A stretch of DNA of 64,000 bases from Marinobacter pelagius. Its GTDB lineage: Bacteria > Pseudomonadota > Gammaproteobacteria > Pseudomonadales > Oleiphilaceae. The position numbers were made by a program, and so were the translations under genes. Below the pieces are notes generated by a model. The model did not search any database, was not told the DNA's origin, and worked only from the letters and a program-made list of their open reading frames with translations. Below, piece after piece: positions 52,115 to 59,860 of this stretch. Position 1 is the first letter of the stretch. Each line of letters begins with the position of its first letter. The DNA is taken from the NCBI RefSeq assembly GCF_900114925.1, contig NZ_FOUR01000003.1, positions 248,001 through 312,000 on the forward strand. Reading direction: 5' to 3'.

Positions 52115-54688
52115 CTAGAGCTCTGGTGTACGAGGCGTCCTGCGATAAAGCCAGGCCAGGCCCAGTAATGCCAGCCCCAGCCCCATGAAGGCCGCAACCC
52201 GCCAGAATCCCTGCAGGCCGGCCATATCGATGAGGAAGATCTTGGCTATCACAAGACCAAGCAATGTCATCCCCGCCTTGTACAGCCTGGCACTGTGATT
52301 GACACCGGAATAGAGAATTGCCGCGATGGCATACAGCATGCCGACTACCGAGTAGGTGTACAGCTCGCCTTCGGAGACACCAGAGACCAGTGCCATGTCG
52401 CTGCCACGCCAGAGCTGCCGGATTTCAAGGGCAGTGAACAGCAGGAAGCTCCCCGCTGCAAACCACCGGGCAACCGACTGGGGACCGAAATGTGTCAGCC
52501 GGCTGACGACAAGCGCCAGCAACACGGGCCCGCCATAGGCGGGAAGCAGCATGTTGAACACAGGCGTTGCACTGATGACGCTTCCTCCCAGCCACGGGTT
52601 ATGCACCGTAACGAGAGTCAGGTAACTCAGGCAGGACAAGCCGAGCAGAATTCGCGAGAACAATCGGTAGAGCCAGGCCAGCGACTCACTGACCCTGGCC
52701 CGGTAGAGGTAGGTCAGGCTCAGGGCACCCCAGAGCAACATATTGATGGTCGCCTCTGTCAAACTGTATTCCCGGGTGAAGATATCGCCGTCATACAGCC
52801 AGTAGCGCAGTTCGGTACCGAGGAACAGCACCAACAGGTGCAGGGTGGCTGCCTCAAGCCAGGGCCGGATGCCATGGTGTTTGTCCGCAATCCGGGTGGC
52901 GATTGCCGCGGCCACCGTCGCGCCGCCGTATGTCCAGAGCGACCAGTGAACGCTGGCATCGTAGCCCCGTAGCCACGGATTGAAAGTCAGCCTTGCGACC
53001 ACCAATGCCAGGGCCAGTTTGAGCAGAATATACAGCTCAGGCATCTGAAAACGTCGCGCCAGCCACGTCAGAGTGATGAACTGGACCGACAGCGCCAGGG
53101 TCAGCGATGCCTCGCGGAACATCATCACGGCAGCCAGGGAATAACCGATATGGGCTGCCAGTATGGCCCAGACCACACCCTCCCGATAACGTTCAGACCT
53201 TTCCATCTGCCAGGCCAGAACACCGTACACACCGGCCAGAATCAGCGTGCCCGTGGCCCATAGGGTTGTCCTCTCATAACCATACAGAAGCAGCCAGCCG
53301 AGGGTCAGCCAGACCAGTGGCGAGAGCAGCATCAAGGAACTCCAGCGCCGCTGGCCGGAATGGCGCACCCATTGCCAAAGCGCCGGCGCAACCGTGAGGA
53401 TCGCCGCTGAAATCAGGTAGGTAACGAACGCCGCGCGCTGCCCGGCCGGAAACTGCACCAGGAAAACAACATCGGCACTGGTGCGGCTCATATAAACCAG
53501 CCAGCCAACGGCACTGGCCAGCACGGCGCCCCAGGGGAGGAACCAGAGCGCGCCATGGCTTTGGGGGATCAGAGCCGCCACTGGCAAAATCAAGAGCCAG
53601 GCCCAGAAAAACGGAGCATCTACCGGCTGGCCGGCAACAGAAACAGCCCACAGTGCGAGCAAGGGCAGAAAGGCCTGGCGCAATCGCCAGGCATCCTGCT
53701 GCACCTTGCCCGGCAGAATCGCAAAAGCCAGGAACAACCCGGCCAGGTAACAGGCTGTCGACACCTCGACCGGCACGGCAGAGCTGGTCAGCAGCCACCA
53801 CAGCAAAGCACCCGCCAGGGTGGCGTACCAGAGCCACTCCCGGAAAACATAGCGCATCAGCATCAGAGAACTCAGGGTGACGAGGAAACTGTACGACAGC
53901 ACGAAGGTGACGCTGCCGTCCTCGCCGCCAATAAGCATGGGTACCAGGTAGGCGCCACTCAACCCCATGATTGCCAGCAATGGTCCGTGAACCAGCGCCA
54001 TGACCATGGTACCCAGTGACACGATCCCCAACCCGATCAGACCGGTCATCGAGCTGATCAGGCCGTAGTGGTGCACTCCAGCAAGCAGCGCCGCATACAG
54101 AGTGATACTCCCGCCCCCTGCCAGCGCCGCAAAAACCTCATCCGCACCTTTCTGGCGGCGGCGGAGGAATTCGGCGGCGCCGTGCAACACCAGGCCACTG
54201 ATGAGAGCCAGCAGGAACTGCTGAGTCGGGCCGATGAGACCCGCACTGATGGAATGGCTGACCATGAATATGCCTGCCAGACCAACACTCAGGCCTCCCA
54301 GCCAGACCATCCAGTTTTCCCTGAGGGCCGTGAGGATACGGCCAGCCCTGACCGGTTCTTCCGGCTCTCCCGAGAGCCACTGAGCATCCTCTTGAACCCT
54401 GGCCTGTGGCGGGGATTCCATCTCCACCGACGGATGGGGATTTATCTCCAGCGGTTCAGGCCGGGGTTCCGGCTGGGGCGATTCCGATGTATCAGGAGCA
54501 GCCTCTTCCCTCCCCGTCCGATATCTGAGGCTGGCGATTTCTCCCCGTAAAGCTGCGATTTCCCGCTCGAGCCCCTCGATTCGCCTCGACTGGGCGCCAC
54601 GCTGACGGAACGCCAGGAACCCGAGTACCGAGCCAACAGGAATGAACAACGCCAATCCCACGGTAAAAACGATGAATAATACTTCCAC
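52115..54688 (-). CDS. DUF2339 giant polytopic membrane protein
   Basis: The 857-residue protein has one N-terminal helix, a coiled-coil piece (RRIEGLEREIAALRGEIASL), a proline/glutamate-rich linker (~60-115) and then some 20-25 membrane helices starting at NWMVWLGGLSVGLAGIFMV, the DUF2339 signature. The function of the family is unknown. The start is GTG 54688 (RBS AGGGAGACAG); the frame is open to 54745, but that adds basic residues before the membrane helix. It is divergent from the Bcr/CflA gene. Confidence 0.86.
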   Translation of the reverse strand: MEVLFIVFTVGLALFIPVGSVLGFLAFRQRGAQSRRIEGLEREIAALRGEIASLRYRTGREEAAPDTSESPQPEPRPEPLEINPHPSVEMESPPQARVQEDAQWLSGEPEEPVRAGRILTALRENWMVWLGGLSVGLAGIFMVSHSISAGLIGPTQQFLLALISGLVLHGAAEFLRRRQKGADEVFAALAGGGSITLYAALLAGVHHYGLISSMTGLIGLGIVSLGTMVMALVHGPLLAIMGLSGAYLVPMLIGGEDGSVTFVLSYSFLVTLSSLMLMRYVFREWLWYATLAGALLWWLLTSSAVPVEVSTACYLAGLFLAFAILPGKVQQDAWRLRQAFLPLLALWAVSVAGQPVDAPFFWAWLLILPVAALIPQSHGALWFLPWGAVLASAVGWLVYMSRTSADVVFLVQFPAGQRAAFVTYLISAAILTVAPALWQWVRHSGQRRWSSLMLLSPLVWLTLGWLLLYGYERTTLWATGTLILAGVYGVLAWQMERSERYREGVVWAILAAHIGYSLAAVMMFREASLTLALSVQFITLTWLARRFQMPELYILLKLALALVVARLTFNPWLRGYDASVHWSLWTYGGATVAAAIATRIADKHHGIRPWLEAATLHLLVLFLGTELRYWLYDGDIFTREYSLTEATINMLLWGALSLTYLYRARVSESLAWLYRLFSRILLGLSCLSYLTLVTVHNPWLGGSVISATPVFNMLLPAYGGPVLLALVVSRLTHFGPQSVARWFAAGSFLLFTALEIRQLWRGSDMALVSGVSEGELYTYSVVGMLYAIAAILYSGVNHSARLYKAGMTLLGLVIAKIFLIDMAGLQGFWRVAAFMGLGLALLGLAWLYRRTPRTPEL

Positions 54689-54847
54689 ACCTGTCTCCCT
54701 GGTTGCGCGCAACTGCTGCGGCCATTCGGGTATTATTATGCGCACACAACCAATAACTTGCAGATCCCCCGATCACGCTTTCGGAAACTGCTCATTGCAT
54801 CAGATGACAATTATTATTAGCTTTCTACCTTCCCAAGGAGGTAGGTT

Positions 54848-56038
54848 TTGTCCCATTTTCAGCTAGCGTTACTACTCGGAATGACCGTGGCCCTCGGGCC
54901 TCTGGCGCTGGACGCCTATTTGCCGGCATTCCCCAGCATCGCCGACAGTCTCGGCATTGCCCACAGCGAGGTGGGCCTGACCCTCAGCGCCTATGTGGCA
55001 ACCCTGGGGCTGGCTCAACTGGTCGGCGGCCCGCTGTCTGATCGCTATGGCCGGCGCCCGATTCTGGTGGGTGGGCTGGCCATTTTTGCGGGCGCAGCCG
55101 TGATGGTCTCGCTGGCCGATTCACTCTCGAACATGGTGCTCTGGCGGGTGATTCAGGGCGTTGGCGGAGCTTTCTGTGCGGTTTCTGTTCCCGCCATTGT
55201 CCGGGACCAGGTTGGCGGGCAGGAAGCGGCGCGGCTGTTCGGCCTCATTGGTCTGATCATGTTTATCGCGCCTGCAGCGGCACCCTCCATGGGCGCCCTG
55301 ATGCTGGCCCTGGGTGACTGGCACAGCATATTCCTGGTGCTGGCCGGGTACGCCGTGTTTCTGGTGTTCGCGCTGAATGTGGCGCTGTTCCCCAAACTGC
55401 AACCGAGGCCACCGGCGACCACACCGGTACGAACACTGGTTACCAACTACCTGCTGGTACTCCGCCACCGGACCACCATGCGCTTCGTGGGGATCCAGGT
55501 GCTGTGCTTCAGCACCATGCTGCTATTCATTACCCACTCCTCGTTTATCTACCAGGAGTGGTTCGGCCTCTCCAATGGCATGTTTGCCATCCTGTTCGCA
55601 TCCAATATCGCCCTGATGGCCATTCTCAACCTGATCAACCGGCCACTGCTGAGACGCTTCTCATCGGTGGTTCTGTTGCGGGTACAGGTAGCAATGCAGT
55701 TTGCTGCGCTGGTGGCACTGGTGGCGGTCGTCCTGCTGGAGGGCCCATTCTGGCTGGTCGCGGCCTGCATCATCGCTGCCATCGGCTGCCAGGGCGGCAT
55801 CATCCCCAACAACATGGCCAATGCCCTTGAATACTTCCCGCATCTCGGTGGCACCGCAGCCGCCCTGATGGGTGCCTCACAGTTCACCATTGCCGGCGGC
55901 ATCAGTGCCCTGTCATCGATGTTCGGTGGCGACGCCCTGCTGCCAATCGTAGCCAGTATGCTGGCATGCTCTGCCGGCGCCGTTCTTCTGGCAGCCGGAG
56001 CGCCCGGTGCCGTTGATCGAGAGATGGCCACAGCCTGA
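54848..56038 (+). CDS. Bcr/CflA-family drug efflux MFS transporter
   Basis: The 396-residue inner-membrane protein has twelve helices. MFS motifs are visible as LALDAYLPAFPSIADSLG in helix 1 and GGPLSDRYGRRPILVGGLAIF in loop 2-3, which with RVIQGVGGAFCAVSVPAIVRD defines the Bcr/CflA branch of proton-driven drug exporters. Translation seems to begin at a rare TTG at 54848, with a strong AAGGAGG about six bases before it and no in-frame ATG or GTG nearby. The substrate range is unknown. Confidence 0.9.
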   Translation: MSHFQLALLLGMTVALGPLALDAYLPAFPSIADSLGIAHSEVGLTLSAYVATLGLAQLVGGPLSDRYGRRPILVGGLAIFAGAAVMVSLADSLSNMVLWRVIQGVGGAFCAVSVPAIVRDQVGGQEAARLFGLIGLIMFIAPAAAPSMGALMLALGDWHSIFLVLAGYAVFLVFALNVALFPKLQPRPPATTPVRTLVTNYLLVLRHRTTMRFVGIQVLCFSTMLLFITHSSFIYQEWFGLSNGMFAILFASNIALMAILNLINRPLLRRFSSVVLLRVQVAMQFAALVALVAVVLLEGPFWLVAACIIAAIGCQGGIIPNNMANALEYFPHLGGTAAALMGASQFTIAGGISALSSMFGGDALLPIVASMLACSAGAVLLAAGAPGAVDREMATA

Positions 56039-56070
56039 TCAAGCTCTTTGGCGCAACACCATACGGGGGC

Positions 56071-56922
56071 TCAGGGAAGGCCCACCCGATGCCGTTTGAA
56101 GTCCTGCCACGGGTCCTTTTTTGCCCCGAGCCGACGAAATATATTGGCGAGCCCCCAGCTTTGCGGCCCGGTCTTCTTATCCTTGAGTTCTGTCCATGAG
56201 ATCGGCGTAGCGACCGGCGCTCCCGCGATAGCCCGCAAGGAGTATGGGGCGATTGCCGTCATACCGAAATCATTGCGCAGGTAATCGATAAACACCCTGT
56301 TCCCCCGCTTTTCCTTGCGGTGCTCCATGGTTGCAATGCCCGGGCAGCGGGCCAAGAGTTCCTCAGCCAGCTGCTGCACTACCGGTTTTACCCGTTCAAA
56401 GGTTGCTTCCGGACGCAGGGGCACGTGGACATGCACACCACGGGACCCGGTGGTCTTCACGAAGGACGGCAAATCCCGTTGATCCAGAAGCGACTTGAGC
56501 CCAAGCGCCAGCTCGCGCACCTTCTCGAAATCATTATCGGAAGGGTCCAGGTCAAAAATCATCTGGTCAGGTCGATCGAGCGCCTCCCCCAGGGACAAGG
56601 CAACATGAAGTTCCACCACGTTCTGGTTGGCGAAGTAGGTCAGGTCATTCGCCTCATCCGCGGTAACCATTAGCATGGTTTTCTGATCCTTGCTGCGCAT
56701 CGGAACTTCAAGGCGCTCCACGTGGGAAGGGAAATGCTCTGGAGCGTGTTTCTGGAAAAAACCTTCTTCATCGATACCCTCAGGAAAGGACCTGAGGGTC
56801 AGCGGTCGGCCCTTGAGGTGGGGCAACATGATTGGCGCTATTTTCCGGTAGTAATCCACCAGATCACGTTTACTAATGCCTTCATCCGGGAAGAGTAGCT
56901 TGTCAGGGTGACTTATCTGCAT
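56071..56922 (-). CDS. Stand-alone LigD polymerase (primase-like) domain
   Basis: The 283-residue protein is the LigD polymerase domain alone. It has the catalytic metal pair D124-L-D126 (MIFDLDPSD), the nucleotide-binding segment TTGSRGVHVHVPL and a third acidic residue in RVFIDYLRNDFGMTA. In bacterial end-joining this domain adds a few nucleotides, often ribonucleotides, at broken DNA ends. It overlaps the phosphoesterase gene by 10 bp. There is no ligase domain downstream, where only 32 bp separate it from the convergent transporter gene, and no Ku gene in the window. Confidence 0.9.
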   Translation of the reverse strand: MQISHPDKLLFPDEGISKRDLVDYYRKIAPIMLPHLKGRPLTLRSFPEGIDEEGFFQKHAPEHFPSHVERLEVPMRSKDQKTMLMVTADEANDLTYFANQNVVELHVALSLGEALDRPDQMIFDLDPSDNDFEKVRELALGLKSLLDQRDLPSFVKTTGSRGVHVHVPLRPEATFERVKPVVQQLAEELLARCPGIATMEHRKEKRGNRVFIDYLRNDFGMTAIAPYSLRAIAGAPVATPISWTELKDKKTGPQSWGLANIFRRLGAKKDPWQDFKRHRVGLP

Positions 56923-57521
56923 GGCCCGTCTCCTCTTCCATCCCTGGCAATTTCCTTGAGCGATCGACCACTGATTACCGAATCCGGCTCAGTAGAGACG
57001 GGATTGCGCCTGGCGTCTGCCTGGTCATCATCCATCTTGATGATCAGCCAGTGCTCTCCGGATTCCCCTGTCTCCATTCTTACCAGTGAGTAGCCACCCT
57101 GAAGCTTTTCTCCAGCAAGGTTTATCTTGAGCTTGCCTGCCTCAAGGTGCTTTTCCAGGGCGCCCGAGTCGTCACCGTCCTCCTCAAGAGAAGAGAAATC
57201 GCCCCGATCCCAGACCATCACCGTACCGGCACCGTGTTGACCCTCGGGGATGACACCCTCAAAGTCCGCATACTCCAAAGGATGATCCTCCGTCCGAATG
57301 GCCAGACGCTTCTCGCCAGCGGCGGTGGACAGCCCCTTGGGCACCGCCCAGGATTTGAGAACACCGCCAATGTTCAGGCGAAAGTCATAATGCAGGGTAC
57401 TGGCGTCGTGCTTCTGGATAACAAATATCGGCGTAGTCCGGGCCGAGCCACCGTTACCGGATGGCTCGCCGGTTTTTCGGAAATCCCTTTTCCTCTTGTA
57501 ACTGGCAAGCTTCTGGCTCAT
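56913..57521 (-). CDS. Stand-alone LigD 3'-phosphoesterase domain
   Basis: The 202-residue protein matches the LigD 3'-phosphoesterase domain, which trims 3' ends (removing 3'-phosphate and terminal ribonucleotides). All active-site residues of the Pseudomonas domain (H42, H48, D50, R52, H84, Y88) are present at a constant -4 offset: H38, H44, D46, R48, H80 and Y84, in FVIQKHDASTLHYDFRL and IRTEDHPLEYADFEG. A basic N-terminal tail (YKRKRDFRKTGEP) could bind DNA. It is the first gene of a two-gene operon and overlaps the polymerase gene by 10 bp. The GGAGG upstream fits the ATG at 57521. Confidence 0.92.
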   Translation of the reverse strand: MSQKLASYKRKRDFRKTGEPSGNGGSARTTPIFVIQKHDASTLHYDFRLNIGGVLKSWAVPKGLSTAAGEKRLAIRTEDHPLEYADFEGVIPEGQHGAGTVMVWDRGDFSSLEEDGDDSGALEKHLEAGKLKINLAGEKLQGGYSLVRMETGESGEHWLIIKMDDDQADARRNPVSTEPDSVISGRSLKEIARDGRGDGPCR

Positions 57522-57562
57522 GCAGCCCTCCTTGCCAGGCGATCCTTACGCGCTCACGGTTC

Positions 57563-57874
57563 TCACTGACTGATTGGCTGACAACCGCGCATTGAGAGCG
57601 CCAGGTTCGCGCTGGCCCTTATCTGATCGTAGTACTTCGACGCAGTATTCACACCCATCTCGGCGTAATTGCTGGCCGTCGGGCTGATCAGGCTGCTCAG
57701 TTGCGCCCAGGCACTGGCGGATTGCCGGTCCCGACTGTAAGCGTCGAAGGCCTGGTAGATTTCGTTGCAGGTGACACCGTCACCATCGGTTGCGGCCGAA
57801 GACATGTAAGTGGAGGTCTGGCAGCCAGACAAAAGGGCGGTAGCAAGGATGGCAACGAGGAAAGAATATTTCAC
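57563..57874 (-). CDS. Small lipoprotein, unknown function
   Basis: The 103-residue protein has a lipoprotein signal (KYSFLVAILATALLSGC, lipobox LLSGC) and a short helical body with two further cysteines (VTCNEIY and RGCQPIS) that may pair. I do not recognise a family. Translation probably begins at GTG 57874, with AGGAG ~10 bases upstream; the frame is open to 57940, but those residues do not fit a leader. It ends 41 bp before the phosphoesterase gene. Confidence 0.7.
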   Translation of the reverse strand: MKYSFLVAILATALLSGCQTSTYMSSAATDGDGVTCNEIYQAFDAYSRDRQSASAWAQLSSLISPTASNYAEMGVNTASKYYDQIRASANLALSMRGCQPISQ

Positions 57875-57979
57875 GAGCGGTGGTCTCCTGACAGTAATCC
57901 AAGGGATTGAAACATTGCCCGGGATACTAACAGAAACCACCGCCAGAATAAGTTGCCACTCCTAAAGAGCTGAGGCAGA

Positions 57980-58510
57980 TCACAGTGCCATTCGTTTCAT
58001 GATCCGGTCACCCAGCAGGTACTGGTGCGCCAGGGCCGCCGCCACGTGAACGCCAATCATCAGCCAGAGCACGTTGGCGAGAACCTCATGGATGTCCTCC
58101 CCGCTTTCTTCCAGCCACGCCACCTCCGGGCCCGAGCCAGACAGCGTCCAGCCAAAGAAGGTGACGGGGTCCCCTTCTCCCAGCGACGTCGCCAGTCCCG
58201 ACAACGGCATCAGAATCATCAGTGCATACAGCGCGACATGCCCTAACCTGGCCATGGTCGCCCAGTGGGCAGGCGGAGTGAGGCGCGAACGGTTCAGCCA
58301 TCGCCACAGGCCTCGAAACAGCACGAGCCCGAACAATGCCAGCCCCAGGCTCTGGTGCCACGCCATCAATGAGGCTTCCGAGATACTGTCTTCCAAAGCC
58401 TCGAACCAGACCTCGCTGGCAAGCATAAGCAACAGCAACACCGCCATAATCCAGTGCACGGCACGGGAAACGGCTCCATAACGGTTTTCAGCATCCATCA
58501 CTGTCATCAT
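57980..58510 (-). CDS. Cytochrome b561 family protein
   Basis: The 176-residue inner-membrane protein has four helices with histidines placed for two b hemes: AVHWIMAVLL in helix 1, AWHQSLGLALFGLVLFR in helix 2 and the pair in IGVHVAAALAHQYLLGDRIM in helix 4. GDPVTFFGWTLSG is also typical. It should shuttle electrons between quinol and periplasmic or matrix-side acceptors such as superoxide or a partner hemoprotein. AAGGAG precedes the ATG. It lies 61 bp downstream of the small periplasmic protein gene on the same strand, and both may answer to the two-component system at 59135. Confidence 0.92.
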   Translation of the reverse strand: MMTVMDAENRYGAVSRAVHWIMAVLLLLMLASEVWFEALEDSISEASLMAWHQSLGLALFGLVLFRGLWRWLNRSRLTPPAHWATMARLGHVALYALMILMPLSGLATSLGEGDPVTFFGWTLSGSGPEVAWLEESGEDIHEVLANVLWLMIGVHVAAALAHQYLLGDRIMKRMAL

Positions 58511-58571
58511 CAATCTCCTTCAGCAGGGTGGCGAGAGCCCTCCCCGGGGCCCTCGCGCTGACTATCGACTC

Positions 58572-58916
58572 TCAATCCCGGCGTGAATCACGAGCCGGAG
58601 CGCCATAGCGGTTAAACTCCTGCTCCCGGATCAGGTTCTGTTCGGCATCCCGCAACTGCACCAGATAGGTACCGTCTTTGGTCTCCTCCACGGAGACGTC
58701 CACTCCCGGACCAAACCGGCGCAGCGCCTGGCCATAGGCCATGATGCGCATCTCCTCAGTGCTGTACTGTTTGAGATCCGCGTTCATGGGCTTGCCGTCG
58801 CGGCGATGCTCATAGCGGTCGTCGTCCCAGTAATCATCGTCCGCGGATACCAGAAGCGGTGTGGCACTGAGCAATGCGGCGACCGATAAAGCGGCAATCG
58901 TGGTGGTTTTTTTCAT
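58572..58916 (-). CDS. Small periplasmic PepSY-like protein
   Basis: The 114-residue protein has a signal peptide ending PLLVSAD and an acidic/aromatic mature start (DDDYWDDDRYEHRRDG) followed by one alpha/beta unit (MRIMAYGQALRRFG, then TYLVQLRDAEQNLIREQEF). That unit resembles a PepSY domain, but the match is weak. Such proteins often accompany cytochrome b561 and OmpR-type two-component systems. It is divergent from the response regulator gene, with a 10-bp tandem repeat between them, so it is a plausible target. AAGGAG precedes the ATG at 58916. Confidence 0.68.
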   Translation of the reverse strand: MKKTTTIAALSVAALLSATPLLVSADDDYWDDDRYEHRRDGKPMNADLKQYSTEEMRIMAYGQALRRFGPGVDVSVEETKDGTYLVQLRDAEQNLIREQEFNRYGAPARDSRRD

Positions 58917-59020
58917 GGTAGAACTCCTTGCTTGATGAAACCCATGACGAAATGTCATTGCTGGTCGGGAATCATTGCACCAAGGAAACGTCGCAGAATT
59001 GTCTCGGTCATACGCCGACT

Positions 59021-59040
59021 TTGTCGCAAATTGTCGCAAG
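59021..59040. promoter_or_regulatory. Tandem 10-bp direct repeat, candidate response-regulator operator
   Basis: TTGTCGCAA occurs twice with a 10-bp period, and a looser relative lies at 58989-59002. OmpR-family regulators bind pairs of direct repeats spaced about one helical turn, and this one sits in the divergent region in front of the regulator gene at 59135 and the small periplasmic gene at 58916. Confidence 0.55.
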
Positions 59041-59134
59041 TGCCGGAATCGCGATGATTTTTGACAACATCGTGCCCAAGTGCCCCGGCAAGTCCCCTAT
59101 AATCGGTGCAACAGTCAAGCAGACGGAGTAACGA

Positions 59135-59860
59135 GTGAGCGCTTCTCCAACCATTCTGGTAGTCGACGACCATCGGGACATTCGCGACCTGGTCGGCCGC
59201 TATCTGCAGGAGCACGGCCTTCGCGTGCTGCTTGCCGATGGTGGGGATGCCATGAAGCGGCAGCTGAGAGCCCACTCTGTGGATCTGGTCGTGCTGGACA
59301 TCATGATGCCGGGTGACGATGGCCTCACCCTTTGCCGCTACCTTAGGGAACACACCGAGTTGCCCGTCATTCTTCTGACCGCCATGAGCGAGGAGACGGA
59401 CCGCATCGTCGGCCTGGAAATGGGCGCCGATGATTACCTGACCAAGCCCTTCAATCCACGGGAGCTTCTGGCCCGCATCAAGGCCGTTCTGCGCCGTACC
59501 ACAGCGCTACCACCCCAACGCAGCCCCATGGCCGGGCAACGCCTGTCATTCGAGGGCTGGACCCTGGATGTCGACCGCCATCAGCTGGTCGATCCGGAAG
59601 GAGTGGAAGTGTCCCTCAGCACCGCCGAGTACAAATTGCTGCTGGCGTTCCTTGAGCATGCCGGTCGTGTGCTGTCACGGGATCAGCTGATGGACCTGAC
59701 CCTTGGAAGAGAAGCCGACGCCTTCGATCGAAGTATCGATAACCATGTCAGCCGGCTACGCCGGAAAATCGATCCGGATGCCCGCAACCCCAGGCTGATC
59801 AAGACCATCTGGGGCGGTGGCTACCAGTGGATCGCCAGCGTGGAAGGGACCGAAGAATGA
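59135..59860 (+). CDS. OmpR-family response regulator
   Basis: The 241-residue regulator has a receiver domain (~5-120) with VVDDHRDIRDLVGRYL, phospho-acceptor Asp in VVLDIMMPGDDG, LLTAMSEETDRI and conserved Lys in DDYLTKPFNPRELL. A winged-helix output domain follows (~140-238: LSTAEYKLLLAFLEHAGRVL and IDNHVSRLRRKIDPD). Translation begins at GTG 59135 (GGAG upstream). The last four bases overlap the sensor kinase start (ATGA), so the pair is translationally coupled. The signal is inferred from the sensor loop as metal- or stress-related. Confidence 0.93.
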   Translation: MSASPTILVVDDHRDIRDLVGRYLQEHGLRVLLADGGDAMKRQLRAHSVDLVVLDIMMPGDDGLTLCRYLREHTELPVILLTAMSEETDRIVGLEMGADDYLTKPFNPRELLARIKAVLRRTTALPPQRSPMAGQRLSFEGWTLDVDRHQLVDPEGVEVSLSTAEYKLLLAFLEHAGRVLSRDQLMDLTLGREADAFDRSIDNHVSRLRRKIDPDARNPRLIKTIWGGGYQWIASVEGTEE

